Numbered from the stretch's first letter, positions 26,194 to 36,087 are shown. The stretch is 64,000 nucleotides of DNA from Limnohabitans curvus (GCF_003063475.1 NZ_NESP01000001.1:2108001-2172000); one strand, 5' to 3'. Numbers and translations: made by a program. Notes: generated by a model not told the origin, from the sequence alone.

Positions 26194-26206
26194 GTAGGAG
26201 ATTGTG

Positions 26207-27508
26207 ATGGATGTTTTACTGATTGTTTTCTTAACGCTGCTCAATGGCGTGTTTGCCATGTCTGAGATGGCTTTGGCCTCCAGCCGCAAAGCACGCTTGG
26301 CGGCGTTGGCCGAGACGGGCGACAGTGGTGCGCAAGCCGCGCTGCGTTTGATGGCGCAGCCCACACAGTTTTTGTCTACGGTGCAAATTGGCATCACCTC
26401 CATTGGCGTGCTCAACGGCATCGTGGGTGAGGCCGCCTTCAGTGATGATTTTTCGTATTGGCTGTTGGCCCAAGGCGTGCCTGAAAACCTCGCCTCAGGT
26501 TTGGCCACGGCGTTTGTGGTGACCCTCATCACCTTCAGCACCATTTTGTTTGGCGAGTTGGTGCCCAAGCGCATTGGTCAGTTGTTTCCCGAGTCGGTGG
26601 CGCGTGTGGCTGCCCCCGTGATGTTGGCCTTGGCCACTTTGGCCAAGCCCTTTGTGCATTTGCTGTCTGCCAGCACCAGCGGTATGTTGAAGTTGCTGCG
26701 CATTGATGTGCATGGTGCCCGCACGGTGACGGAAGAAGAAATTTCGGCCAGCTTGGTCGAAGGCGTAGACGCCGGTGTGATCGAACAGCACGAACACCAA
26801 ATGGTGCAAAACGTGTTCAACCTCGATGACCGTCCGCTCACCTCCATCATGGTGCACCGCTCTGACATTGAGTGGCTCGATGCCAAGCTGCCCGTGCCCC
26901 AAGCCTTGGCGCAAGTGGGTGCCAGCGGCGCGCACTCGTGGTATCCCGTGTGCCGTGGTGACTTAGACAATGTGGTGGGCGCGGTCAGTGTGTCTCAGCT
27001 CTTGCGTTTGCCACCCGGCACCGACATGACGGTCGAGGCTTTGGCCAAGCCTGTGGCTTTTATTCCTGAAACTTTGAGTGGTTTGGATTTGCTGGAGCAA
27101 TTCCGCAAACCCGCCGAACGCGCCACAGCACACGGCCGCATGGTGCTGGTGGTGGACGAGTATGGCGTGGTGCATGGCTTGCTCACGCCACGCGATTTGC
27201 TAGAAGCCATCACGGGTGAACTGCTGCAAGCCACGCCCACCGATGAAGCGTGGGCCAAGCAGCGCGAAGACGGTTCTTGGTTGGTCGATGGCTTGATGCC
27301 AGTGAGCGAATTCAAAGCGCGTTTGACCATCAAAGAATTGCCCGATGAAGACCGTGGCATTTACAACACGGTGGCCGGTTTGGTCATGGCCATTTCGGGT
27401 GAGCTGCCCGCCGTGGCTGATGTGGTGGCTTTTGGTGAGTGGCGTTTTGAAGTGCTCGACCTCGATGGCCGCCGCATCGACAAACTCTTGGTCAGCCGCG
27501 TCGGTTAA
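26207..27508 (+). CDS. CNNM/CorC-family membrane protein with CBS domains
   Basis: A 433-residue membrane protein, often labelled hemolysin-like, with roles in Mg2+ or Co2+ handling in relatives. Residues about 1-170 form the DUF21/CNNM transmembrane domain with three to four helices. Then come paired CBS domains (about 200-325; DRPLTSIMVHRSDIEWLD opens them and VVDEYGVVHGLLTPRDLLEAI closes them), and the C-terminal CorC_HlyC domain begins at GSWLVDGLMPVSEFKARL. AGGAG at 26196-26200 supports ATG 26207, one codon after a GTG. Its end overlaps the convergent methyltransferase gene by 17 bases. Confidence 0.85.
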   Translation: MDVLLIVFLTLLNGVFAMSEMALASSRKARLAALAETGDSGAQAALRLMAQPTQFLSTVQIGITSIGVLNGIVGEAAFSDDFSYWLLAQGVPENLASGLATAFVVTLITFSTILFGELVPKRIGQLFPESVARVAAPVMLALATLAKPFVHLLSASTSGMLKLLRIDVHGARTVTEEEISASLVEGVDAGVIEQHEHQMVQNVFNLDDRPLTSIMVHRSDIEWLDAKLPVPQALAQVGASGAHSWYPVCRGDLDNVVGAVSVSQLLRLPPGTDMTVEALAKPVAFIPETLSGLDLLEQFRKPAERATAHGRMVLVVDEYGVVHGLLTPRDLLEAITGELLQATPTDEAWAKQREDGSWLVDGLMPVSEFKARLTIKELPDEDRGIYNTVAGLVMAISGELPAVADVVAFGEWRFEVLDLDGRRIDKLLVSRVG

Positions 27509-28232
27509 ACGGCACTTGGTACATCCACACCGGGCGGCCATCGCGGCAGGTGAGGATGGCGCTGGGAATCAGCTCTCGCGCTTCAAACTCTAAGCTCACC
27601 AGCCAAGCGCCACGGCGCAATTCGGCTTCTGCTTTTTCGACGGCGCGGGGCATGCTCTCAGGGCGTTGAAACAGGTAGACCATGTCAAAGCTGCGCCAAT
27701 CCACCAGCCAAATATCGCCTTGGCGAATGCGCGCAAACGAGCAGCGCATGGCGCTGAGCACGCGCAACGGCCAGCTCATTTCGACGCCGTGAAGTTCGGC
27801 ACGCGGGAACGCATCGCGCAGCGCCAACAAACCATCACCCATGCCACTGCCTGCGTCCAAAATGCGTGCGCCCGCGGGCAGCACGATGTGTTGCTGCAAT
27901 TCGCGCAGTGCTTTTTTAGGCGTGGGGAACAAGGGCGCATCGCGCCATGCTTTGCGTGGGTAAACCAAAACAATTAAGCCCAACAAGAACAACCAACCAA
28001 TCGGCGGCACGTTCAGGGTAGACGAAGACGCAGCCATGGAGAGCGGAAAACCCAACACGATCAAGGCTTTACGCATGGGGGTGTGTGCCAGCGCACTTAA
28101 AAAACCACCCAAACACGTGGCGACGATGAAGGCAATGGCTTCGCTCAAACCGACCAGTTGCAGGCCTTTGAAGATGAGCCAAGACGAACCCCAAGCAAGC
28201 AGGGCGGGAACGGGCCAAGTCATGAATTTCAT
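27492..28232 (-). CDS. Membrane-anchored class I SAM-dependent methyltransferase-like protein
   Basis: A 246-residue protein with an unusual layout. The first about 90 residues contain three to four hydrophobic helices, then a short cytoplasmic linker leads to a Rossmann methyltransferase core: motif I is ILDAGSGMGDGLLALRDAFP, followed by ELHGVEMS with the acidic residue that would bind the SAM ribose, and VDWRSFDMVYLFQRPESM. The substrate is unknown; a membrane lipid or quinone-like molecule would fit the anchor, but that is inference. It overlaps the CNNM gene at the 3' ends and is divergent from the formate dehydrogenase operon. Confidence 0.72.
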   Translation of the reverse strand: MKFMTWPVPALLAWGSSWLIFKGLQLVGLSEAIAFIVATCLGGFLSALAHTPMRKALIVLGFPLSMAASSSTLNVPPIGWLFLLGLIVLVYPRKAWRDAPLFPTPKKALRELQQHIVLPAGARILDAGSGMGDGLLALRDAFPRAELHGVEMSWPLRVLSAMRCSFARIRQGDIWLVDWRSFDMVYLFQRPESMPRAVEKAEAELRRGAWLVSLEFEARELIPSAILTCRDGRPVWMYQVPFNRRG

Positions 28233-28319
28233 GAGGAGGAATCATAGAGCCAACGTGACAGCTTATTCAGGTGGATTTGACTGAGAATCAAAGCCAATGG
28301 AATCCGTTCACAAGCTCAC

Positions 28320-30017
28320 ATGACTCAGTCCGCCACACACACGCTCAGCACCGTTGACCAGATGCGAGACACGCTTCGCCGCATCAGCCACCTCAAAGGG
28401 CGACAGCCCGATGTGCAGTCGCTGCAAGAGGTGCGGTCCTTGGTGCATGCGTTTGAGCGACGCGATTTGTTGATCGAGCATTTGCATGCGCTGAACGACG
28501 CTTACCGTGGTTTGTTTGAGCGCCACTTGGTGGCCTTGGCGCATGAGATGAAGCTGCCCATGGCCGAGGTGTTTGAGGTGGCCACGTTCTATCACCACTT
28601 CGAGGTGTTGCCCAATGACGCCACGCAGGCGGCCTTGACGGTGCGCGTGTGCGATGGCCTGAGCTGCGAGATGGGCGGTGCCAAACAGCTGCTGGCCAAG
28701 TTGCCCGCCCTCTTGGGTGCAGAGGTGCGCGTCATCCGTGCGCCTTGCGTGGGCCGTTGCGAACAAGCCCCTGTGGCCGTGGTGCACCAGAACGCTGTGC
28801 CGCACGCCACGCCCGACAAAGTGAAGGCTGCGGTGCAAGCCGGTCACACCCAACAAGCTTTGCCCGACTATGTGGACATGGCCGCCTATCTGGCCGATGG
28901 TGGCTATGCCTTGGCTGCCTCGCTGTCAAAGGGCACAGCCCAAACAGAGGATGTGTTGCAAGCCATGGAGGCCTCGGGTCTGCGTGGCTTGGGTGGGGCG
29001 GGCTTTCCGGCAGGGCGCAAATGGCGCATCGTGCGCGAGCAAACCGCACCGCGCGTGATGGCTGTCAACATTGACGAGGGTGAGCCTGGTACTTTCAAAG
29101 ACCGCACGTATTTAGAGCGTGACCCGCATCGGTTTTTAGAAGGCATGCTGGTGGCTGCGCAAGTGGTGGGCATAGAGGCCATCTACATCTACCTGCGCGA
29201 TGAATACCACGGCTGCCGCGCGTTGCTGCAACACGAGCTGGCTGCTTTGCAAGCTAACCCACCTTGCCCGCTGCCACACATCGAATTGCGCCGTGGCGCG
29301 GGTGCGTATGTGTGTGGCGAAGAGTCCGCCATGATTGAAAGCATCGAAGGCAAGCGCGGCGAGCCACGCATGCGCCCGCCTTACATTGCGCAAGTGGGTT
29401 TGTTTGGCAAACCCACCCTCGAACACAACTTTGAAACGCTCTATTGGGTGCGTGACATCGTGCAAAAAGGCTCACAGTGGTTCACCAGCTTTGGTGCCAA
29501 TGGTCGCGTGGGTTTACGCAGCTTCAGTGTGAGTGGCCGCGTCAAACAGCCGGGTGTCAAGCTTGCACCGGCGGGCATCACGGTGCAGGCCTTGATTGAC
29601 GAGTATTGCGGAGGCATGTTGGAGGGCCACACGCTCTATGCCTATTTGCCGGGCGGGGCATCGGGGGGCATCTTGCCTGCGCGGCTCAACCAAATTCCTT
29701 TGGACTTTGACACGCTGCAAGCACACGGTTGCTTCATTGGCTCCGCTGCCGTGGTGGTGCTGAGCCAGCACGACACCGCGCGTGATGCAGCGCTCAATGC
29801 CATGGCGTTTTTTGCACACGAGAGCTGTGGCCAATGCACACCCTGCCGCGTGGGCACTGTTAAAGCGGTGCAGCTGATGCAAGCGCCCACCTGGGACAAC
29901 GCCACGCTAGAAGACTTGAACGAAGTGATGGTGGACGCATCCATTTGTGGCCTCGGTCAAGCTGCGCCCAACCCCGTGCGTTGTGTGCAAACCTATTTTC
30001 CACACGAGGTGGCTTGA
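28320..30017 (+). CDS. NAD-dependent formate dehydrogenase beta subunit (NuoE-NuoF fusion)
   Basis: Diaphorase subunit, 565 residues, passing electrons from the alpha subunit to NAD+. The N-terminal part (to about 170) is NuoE-like with four 2Fe-2S cysteines (CDGLSCEMGG and RAPCVGRCEQAP). The rest is NuoF-like: RGLGGAGFPAGRKW binds NADH, EGEPGTFKDRTYLERDP the FMN region, and ESCGQCTPCRVGT with CGLGQ the 4Fe-4S cluster. The E-F fusion matches Methylorubrum FDH1 beta, rather than the separate FdsG/FdsB proteins of Cupriavidus. Its stop codon directly abuts the alpha subunit ATG. Confidence 0.85.
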   Translation: MTQSATHTLSTVDQMRDTLRRISHLKGRQPDVQSLQEVRSLVHAFERRDLLIEHLHALNDAYRGLFERHLVALAHEMKLPMAEVFEVATFYHHFEVLPNDATQAALTVRVCDGLSCEMGGAKQLLAKLPALLGAEVRVIRAPCVGRCEQAPVAVVHQNAVPHATPDKVKAAVQAGHTQQALPDYVDMAAYLADGGYALAASLSKGTAQTEDVLQAMEASGLRGLGGAGFPAGRKWRIVREQTAPRVMAVNIDEGEPGTFKDRTYLERDPHRFLEGMLVAAQVVGIEAIYIYLRDEYHGCRALLQHELAALQANPPCPLPHIELRRGAGAYVCGEESAMIESIEGKRGEPRMRPPYIAQVGLFGKPTLEHNFETLYWVRDIVQKGSQWFTSFGANGRVGLRSFSVSGRVKQPGVKLAPAGITVQALIDEYCGGMLEGHTLYAYLPGGASGGILPARLNQIPLDFDTLQAHGCFIGSAAVVVLSQHDTARDAALNAMAFFAHESCGQCTPCRVGTVKAVQLMQAPTWDNATLEDLNEVMVDASICGLGQAAPNPVRCVQTYFPHEVA

Positions 30018-32936
30018 ATGATTGAATTCAAACTCAACGACCAATCGGTTCAAGCGTATGAAGGCGAGAGCATCCTCAAAGCCGCACAACGCAATGGCGT
30101 TGACATTCCGCACCTCTGCTACACCGACGGTTTGCGTGCCGATGGCAACTGCCGCGCGTGTGTGGTCGAGATCAAAGGCGAGCGCACTTTGGCACCTAGC
30201 TGCTGTCGCACGGCGACGGCGGGGCTGGAGGTGTTGGTGAGTGACCGCGCTATCAAGAGCCAGAAGATGGTTCTTGAAATGCTACTATCGGATATGCCTG
30301 ATGTTGGGTACAAGTGGAACGATGCTTCTTCTCTCGCTGTTGCGACGGAGGATACGCCAGGCTCCTTATGCGGCGAGCCAAAATCGTCACCCGGCGCATC
30401 CCCCATCGCAGCAGGTGCTAGCGATGGCGGCGCTGTTGGTCAACATGGTGAGTTGAGTGACTGGGCTTCTCGCATGGGTGTCACCGTGCGACCTGCATTG
30501 CGTGCACTGCGTCGCGAACAACCCGCGTGTGATGTGTCCCACCCGGCGATGGCAGTGAATTTGGATGCTTGTATTCAGTGCAACCGCTGTGTGCGTGCCT
30601 GCCGTGAAGAGCAGGTCAACGATGTGATTGGCTACGCGCACCGTGGCGCGCAGGCGCAAATCGTGTTTGATTTGAACGACCCGATGGGGTTGAGCAGCTG
30701 CGTGGCTTGCGGCGAGTGCGTGCAGGCGTGCCCGACGGGCGCGTTGATGCCCAAAACACAAATTGGCTCGCAAGTGGTCGATCAAAAAGTGGATTCGGTG
30801 TGTCCGTTTTGCGGTGTGGGTTGCTTGCTGACCTACAACGTGAAGGACAACCACATCGTCAGCGTCGACGGGCGCGACGGCCCGGCCAACCACAGCCGTT
30901 TGTGCGTCAAAGGCCGTTTCGGGTTTGACTACATCCACAACCCACAACGGCTGACGGTGCCGCTGATTCGCAAAGCGAGCGTGCCCAAAGACCCAGACGC
31001 GTTGAACGCGCTCAACATCAACGCCTCCGATTGGTCGCAGGTGTTTCGTGAAGCCACGTGGGTAGAAGCCCTAGACCTGGCCGCATTCCAACTCAAACAC
31101 GTGCGCGACACGCATGGCAAAAAAGCGCTGGCCGGTTTTGGCTCGGCCAAAGGCAGCAACGAAGAAGCGTATTTGTTCCAAAAATTGGTGCGCACAGGTT
31201 TTGGGTCTAACAACGTGGACCACTGCACACGCTTGTGCCATGCGTCTAGCGTGGCGGGGTTGTTAGAGGGCGTGGGCTCGGGCTCGGTGACCAACCAAGT
31301 GAACGATGTCGAGCACTCAGACTTCATCTTCGTCATCGGCTCTAACCCCACATCCAACCATCCTGTGGCGGCCACGTGGATGAAGAACGCAGCCAAGCGT
31401 GGCGCCAAGATTGTGGTGGCCGACCCGCGCGGCACAGACCTTGGCAAACACGCGTGGCGTACCTTGCACTTCAAGGCCGACACCGATGTGGCCATGCTCA
31501 ACGCCATGCTGCACGTCATCATTGAAGAAGGCTTGGTGGATGAGGCGTTCATTCGTGACCGTGCCAACAACTACGACGCGCTCAAAGCCAACGTCAAAAA
31601 CTTCAGCCCCGAGGCCATGGCCCCGATTTGCGGCATTGACGCACACACCTTGCGCGACGTGGCGCGTGCCTACGCCACCGCCAAAAGTGCCATGATTTTG
31701 TGGGGCATGGGCGTGAGCCAACACGTGCACGGCACCGACAACGTGCGCTGCCTGATTGCCTTGTCGTCCATCACCGGCCAAGTGGGCAAGCCCGGCTCGG
31801 GCCTGCACCCCCTGCGCGGCCAAAACAACGTGCAGGGCGCGAGTGACGCGGGCCTCATTCCCATGATGTTTCCCAACTACCAACGCGTGATCAACGCCGA
31901 TGCGCATGCGTGGTTTGAAAAGTTTTGGGACACACCGCTTGACGACAAGCCCGGCTACACCGTGGTGGAAATCATGGGCAAGATATTGGCCGACGAGACC
32001 GACCCACACAAGATCCGCGGCATGTACATCATGGGCGAGAACCCCGCCATGAGCGACCCCAACCTCAACCATGCGCGTCATGCGCTGGCGTCGCTAGAGC
32101 ACTTGGTGGTGCAAGACATCTTCATGACCGAAACCGCGTGGCTGGCCGATGTGGTGCTGCCCGCCACGGCATGGCCCGAAAAAACAGGCACGGTCAGCAA
32201 CACCGACCGCATGGTCCAGCTCGGCTTGCAAGCCATTGACCCACCGGGTGATGCGCGTGCTGACTTGTGGATCATTCAGCAAATCGCACAACGCATGGGC
32301 CTGAGTTGGCACTACGCAGGCGAGCACCATGGGGTGGCCGAGGTGTATGACGAAATGCGTCAAGCCATGCATGCGGCCATCGGCGGCATCACATGGGAAC
32401 GCTTGCAACGCGAAAGCAGCGTGACCTACCCCTGCCACTCCGAGGACGACCCGGGCGAGCCCACGGTGTTCAAACATCACTTCGCCACCGACGATGGCCG
32501 CGTGCACTTGGTGCCTGCAGGGTTGATCTCGGCCAACGAACAACCCGACGCGCAGTACCCGTTTGTCCTCATCACCGGTCGTCAACTCGAGCATTGGCAC
32601 ACCGGCAGCATGACGCGTCGCGCCGCGGTTCTGGATGCGATTGAACCCACAGCCACGGCCTCGATGTGCAGCGCCGACTTGCAAGCCTTGGGTGTGCAAG
32701 CGGGTGATGTCATGACCGTGGCATCGCGGCGCGGCCAAGTGAGCCTGCGTGTGCGTTTGGACGAGGGTACGCCACAAGGCGCGGTGTTCATCCCCTTCGC
32801 CTACCAAGAAGCCGCGGCCAACTTGCTGACCAATCCCGCGCTGGACCCCTTTGGCAAGATTCCCGAGCTCAAATACTGCGCTGTGTCCGTGACAGCGGGC
32901 GGTCAGTTAGCGCACCCCGCTGGTTTTAAAATCTAA
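30018..32936 (+). CDS. NAD-dependent formate dehydrogenase alpha subunit (Mo/W-bis-MGD)
   Basis: Catalytic subunit, 972 residues, oxidising formate to CO2. In order: a NuoG-like 2Fe-2S ferredoxin domain (CYTDGLRADGNCRAC), two 4Fe-4S motifs (CIQCNRCVRAC and CVACGECVQAC), the molybdopterin-domain 4Fe-4S motif (CPFCGVGCLL, then CVKGRFG), and the bis-MGD domains. The metal ligand is Cys407 followed by His408 (RLCHASSV), so no selenocysteine codon is needed. The C-terminal dinucleotide-binding fold includes ITGRQLEHWHTGSMTRR. Residues about 103-145 contain an Ala/Gly/Ser/Pro-rich stretch that looks longer than in relatives. Together with the beta subunit it matches FDH1-type soluble enzymes; Mo or W cannot be told apart. 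Confidence 0.88.
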   Translation: MIEFKLNDQSVQAYEGESILKAAQRNGVDIPHLCYTDGLRADGNCRACVVEIKGERTLAPSCCRTATAGLEVLVSDRAIKSQKMVLEMLLSDMPDVGYKWNDASSLAVATEDTPGSLCGEPKSSPGASPIAAGASDGGAVGQHGELSDWASRMGVTVRPALRALRREQPACDVSHPAMAVNLDACIQCNRCVRACREEQVNDVIGYAHRGAQAQIVFDLNDPMGLSSCVACGECVQACPTGALMPKTQIGSQVVDQKVDSVCPFCGVGCLLTYNVKDNHIVSVDGRDGPANHSRLCVKGRFGFDYIHNPQRLTVPLIRKASVPKDPDALNALNINASDWSQVFREATWVEALDLAAFQLKHVRDTHGKKALAGFGSAKGSNEEAYLFQKLVRTGFGSNNVDHCTRLCHASSVAGLLEGVGSGSVTNQVNDVEHSDFIFVIGSNPTSNHPVAATWMKNAAKRGAKIVVADPRGTDLGKHAWRTLHFKADTDVAMLNAMLHVIIEEGLVDEAFIRDRANNYDALKANVKNFSPEAMAPICGIDAHTLRDVARAYATAKSAMILWGMGVSQHVHGTDNVRCLIALSSITGQVGKPGSGLHPLRGQNNVQGASDAGLIPMMFPNYQRVINADAHAWFEKFWDTPLDDKPGYTVVEIMGKILADETDPHKIRGMYIMGENPAMSDPNLNHARHALASLEHLVVQDIFMTETAWLADVVLPATAWPEKTGTVSNTDRMVQLGLQAIDPPGDARADLWIIQQIAQRMGLSWHYAGEHHGVAEVYDEMRQAMHAAIGGITWERLQRESSVTYPCHSEDDPGEPTVFKHHFATDDGRVHLVPAGLISANEQPDAQYPFVLITGRQLEHWHTGSMTRRAAVLDAIEPTATASMCSADLQALGVQAGDVMTVASRRGQVSLRVRLDEGTPQGAVFIPFAYQEAAANLLTNPALDPFGKIPELKYCAVSVTAGGQLAHPAGFKI

Positions 32937-32959
32937 CCCTCATTTTTGGAGACTTGTTC

Positions 32960-34141
32960 ATGCACGCTTTTCGCCGTTCTTTGATTGCCCTGAGTTTGGG
33001 CTTGGCTTGCGCATCTGGTTTTGCGCAAAACGACGCGACTGTGAAGGTCGGTTTGCTCAGCACCTTGTCAGGCCCCGGCGCGGGTTTGGGCGTGGACATC
33101 CGTGACGGCTTCCAGCTCGCGGTCAAGCTCTCGGGTGGCAAGTTCAGCGGTAAGGCCGTGGACGTCATCGTGGCCGATGACCAAGCCAGCCCCGATGTGG
33201 GTCGCCAAACCGCAGATCGTTTGGTCAAGCGCGACAAAGTCGACTTCATGACCGGCATCGTGTTCTCCAACGTCATGCTGGCGGTGGGTGCGCCCACCTT
33301 TCAATCGAAAACCTTTTACATCAGCGCCAACGCTGGCCCCTCGCAATACGCGGGCGAGCAGTGCAACCCCTACTTCTTCAGCGCGTCCTACCAAAACGAC
33401 AACATGCACGAAGCCGTGGGCAAAGTGGTGACAGACAAGGGGTTTAAGAAGGTCGCATTGATTGCGCCTAACTACCCTGCAGGCAAAGACGCGATTGCTG
33501 GCTTCAAGCGTTTCTTCAAAGGCGAAGTGGCGTCAGAGACCTACACCGCTTTGAACCAACTCGATTACGGCACCGAGCTTTCCAAGTTGCGCGCCACCAA
33601 GCCTGATGCGGTGTACATCTTCTTGCCCGGCGGCATGGGTATCAACTTCATCAAGCAGTTTGTGGGCGCTGGTTTGTCGAAAGACATCACCTTGTTTGGC
33701 CCCGGCTTCTCAGGCGATGAAGACGTGATCAAAGCGGTGGGTGAACCCATGCTCGGCATGTTCAACACCTCGCAGTGGGGTCACGACATGGACAACGCGG
33801 CCAACAAAAAGTTTGTGGCCGAGTTTGAAAAGGCCTATGGCCGCTTGCCCACGCTGTACGCAGCCCAAGGCTACGACGCTGCACGCTTGATCGAAGCCGC
33901 CGTGCGTGACAGCAAAGGCAACTTGGAAGACAAAGCAGCCGTGCGCAAAGCGTTGGAGGCTGCCAAGTTTGATTCGGTGCGTGGTGCCTTCAAGTTCAAC
34001 AAGAACCATTTCCCGATTCAAGACTACTACTTGCGCGTCATCACCAAAGACGCCAAAGGCCGCGTGACCAACCGCACCTTGAGCCCCGTGTTCAAAGCCC
34101 ATGCGGATGCGTATGCAGCCAGCTGCAAGATGCCCAGCTAA
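32960..34141 (+). CDS. Liv-type ABC transporter substrate-binding protein
   Basis: Periplasmic receptor of 393 residues in the leucine/isoleucine/valine-binding (Peripla_BP_6) family. A signal peptide is clear (MHAFRRSLIALSLGLACASGFAQ). The mature part starts VKVGLLSTLSGPGAGLG, as usual. Ligands of such proteins include branched-chain amino acids, amides, urea and aromatic acids; the sequence shows relatives used for aromatic acids but does not settle it. It begins 23 bases after the formate dehydrogenase alpha stop codon and heads a complete importer. TTTGGAG precedes the start. Confidence 0.85.
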   Translation: MHAFRRSLIALSLGLACASGFAQNDATVKVGLLSTLSGPGAGLGVDIRDGFQLAVKLSGGKFSGKAVDVIVADDQASPDVGRQTADRLVKRDKVDFMTGIVFSNVMLAVGAPTFQSKTFYISANAGPSQYAGEQCNPYFFSASYQNDNMHEAVGKVVTDKGFKKVALIAPNYPAGKDAIAGFKRFFKGEVASETYTALNQLDYGTELSKLRATKPDAVYIFLPGGMGINFIKQFVGAGLSKDITLFGPGFSGDEDVIKAVGEPMLGMFNTSQWGHDMDNAANKKFVAEFEKAYGRLPTLYAAQGYDAARLIEAAVRDSKGNLEDKAAVRKALEAAKFDSVRGAFKFNKNHFPIQDYYLRVITKDAKGRVTNRTLSPVFKAHADAYAASCKMPS

Positions 34142-34150
34142 GGCGTTTTG

Positions 34151-35071
34151 ATGGATGGTATTTTGCTGTTCGAGCAATCGCTCAACGGCTTGCAGTTTGG
34201 GTTGATGTTGTTCTTGCTGGCCGCGGGCTTGACGCTCGTGTTCGGCATCATGGACATGATCAACCTCGCGCATGGCTCGCTCTACATGGTGGGCGCCTAC
34301 CTGATTGCCACGGTGGCTGCGGCCACCGATTCTTTTTGGCTGGGGCTGGGCGCAGGTGTGGCCGGTGCTGCGCTGTTTGGTGTGTTACTTGAAGTGACTA
34401 TCCTGCGTCGCCTGTATGAGCGCGACCACCTCTCACAAGTGCTGGGCACGTTTGCCATTCTCTTGATGTGCAACGAAACCGTGCGCTTGATTTGGGGCGC
34501 ACAGCCCATCACGCTCAACCCTCCGGCGGCGCTCAGCGGCCCTGTGGAGTTGGTGAGCGGATTTTTCTATCCCGCGTATCGCTTGTTCATCATCGGCGTG
34601 GGTTTGGCCGTGGCTTTGTTTTTGTATGTGCTCATCACGCGCACACGCGTGGGCATGCAAGTGCGTGCAGGCGCGGCCAACCGCGAAATGGCCTTGGCCA
34701 TGGGCAGCAACGTGACGCGTTTGTTCACAGCGGTGTTTGGTGTGGGTGCTGCGCTGTGCGCCATTGCAGGTGGCATGCTGGGCCCGCTGTTGGCCGTGCA
34801 AGTGGGCATGGGGGAGAGCATTTTGATTTTGGCGTTTGTGGTCATCGTCATCGGTGGCATTGGCTCGATACGCGGCGCGTTCTTGGGCGCGATGTTGGTG
34901 GGCGTGGTCGACACCGCAGGGCGCACCTTGGTGCCCATGGTGTTTGACTCGCTGCTCAGTGCCGAGGCTGCATCCAGTGCAGGCCCCGCTGTGGCATCTA
35001 TCTTGATTTACATGCTCATGGCCACGGTGTTGTTCTTCAAGCCGCGCGGGTTGTTTCCGACACACGGTTAA
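34151..35071 (+). CDS. livH: Liv-type ABC transporter permease (LivH-like)
   Basis: Inner-membrane permease, 306 residues with about 8 helices. Family words are LVFGIMDMINLAHGSLYMVGAY near the N-terminus and VIVIGGIGSIRGAFLGAMLVG near residue 235, the conserved LivH cytoplasmic loop. The ATG at 34151 is preferred over an adjacent TTG. It pairs with the LivM-like permease encoded next. Confidence 0.87.
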   Translation: MDGILLFEQSLNGLQFGLMLFLLAAGLTLVFGIMDMINLAHGSLYMVGAYLIATVAAATDSFWLGLGAGVAGAALFGVLLEVTILRRLYERDHLSQVLGTFAILLMCNETVRLIWGAQPITLNPPAALSGPVELVSGFFYPAYRLFIIGVGLAVALFLYVLITRTRVGMQVRAGAANREMALAMGSNVTRLFTAVFGVGAALCAIAGGMLGPLLAVQVGMGESILILAFVVIVIGGIGSIRGAFLGAMLVGVVDTAGRTLVPMVFDSLLSAEAASSAGPAVASILIYMLMATVLFFKPRGLFPTHG

Positions 35072-35112
35072 GCAACGCACGACTTAGCAATACACAGCAC
35101 AACAAATTTCCC

Positions 35113-36087
35113 ATGGCCCATTCACCTCGCTCCACATCTTTAGACCACTCTTTGCAGTGGCGCTGGAGCGTGCCTGCGTTGCTGCTGCTATTGGCTTTGC
35201 CATTCATTGCCAATGCAGTGGGCGAAGGTTTTTACATTGCCTTGGCCAGTCGCATTTTGATTTTTGCGTTGGCCGCGACCAGCCTCAATTTCATTTTGGG
35301 TTTTGGTGGCATGGTCAGCTTTGGCCATGCCGCGTTTGTGGGCGTGGGCGCGTACAGCGTCGCCATGCTCACACAAATGGGCATCACCGACGCGTGGGTG
35401 TTGTGGCCAGCGGCGATGGTGGTGAGTGCTTTGTTTGCTTTGCTGATTGGCGCGATCAGCCTACGCACGCAAGGCGTGTACTTCATCATGATCACGCTGG
35501 CGTTTGCCCAGATGATTTACTACCTCACCATTTCCATCAAAGCCTATGGCGGTGACGATGGGTTGTCGTTGGCCACTCGTTCGCAAATTCCGTTGGTGGA
35601 CATCAATGACGAGACCTCGTTTTATTACGTGGTGCTCGCTGTGTGTGTGGCTTCCATCTACGCCGTGGCCCGTGTGTTGAACGCACGCTTTGGCCACGTG
35701 CTGCAAGCCATTCGTGAAAACGAAGTGCGCATGCAAGCGCTGGGCTATGCGGTGTACCGCTACAAGCTGGCGGCGTTTGTGATGGCGGGTGCGTTGGCTG
35801 GTTTGGCCGGTGCGCTGCTGGCCAACCAAGGTGGCTTTGTCAGCCCCGCGCTCATGCAGTGGAGCCAATCGGGCTTGTTGATGATGATGGTCATCTTGGG
35901 TGGCGTGGGTCATTTGTATGGCGGTGTGTGGGGCGCAGTGGTGTTCTTGCTGCTGGAAGAAACCTTGAGCCACTTCACCATCCATTGGCAACTGGGCTTA
36001 GGTGCTTTGTTGCTACTGGTTGTGCTGCTGGCCCCCAACGGTTTGACCAGTGTGTTGCAACGCCTGCAGCGAAAGGACACGCCATGA
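35113..36087 (+). CDS. livM: Liv-type ABC transporter permease (LivM-like)
   Basis: Second permease, 324 residues. It contains NFILGFGGMVSFGHAAFVGVGAY near residues 60-82 and a loop with AIRENEVRMQALGYAVYRYKL near 200, both typical of LivM. About ten hydrophobic segments are visible. The stop codon overlaps the start of the ATP-binding protein gene (ATGA at 36084-36087). Confidence 0.87.
   Translation: MAHSPRSTSLDHSLQWRWSVPALLLLLALPFIANAVGEGFYIALASRILIFALAATSLNFILGFGGMVSFGHAAFVGVGAYSVAMLTQMGITDAWVLWPAAMVVSALFALLIGAISLRTQGVYFIMITLAFAQMIYYLTISIKAYGGDDGLSLATRSQIPLVDINDETSFYYVVLAVCVASIYAVARVLNARFGHVLQAIRENEVRMQALGYAVYRYKLAAFVMAGALAGLAGALLANQGGFVSPALMQWSQSGLLMMMVILGGVGHLYGGVWGAVVFLLLEETLSHFTIHWQLGLGALLLLVVLLAPNGLTSVLQRLQRKDTP

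Noticed and set aside
26194..26574. N-terminal extension of apaH
   Set aside because: It is antisense to the CNNM gene, and MALYLIGDVQG at 26193 is the exact family start.
30018..32936. Search for a selenocysteine TGA in the formate dehydrogenase
   Set aside because: The metal ligand position is encoded by TGC (Cys407), and the frame is open throughout.
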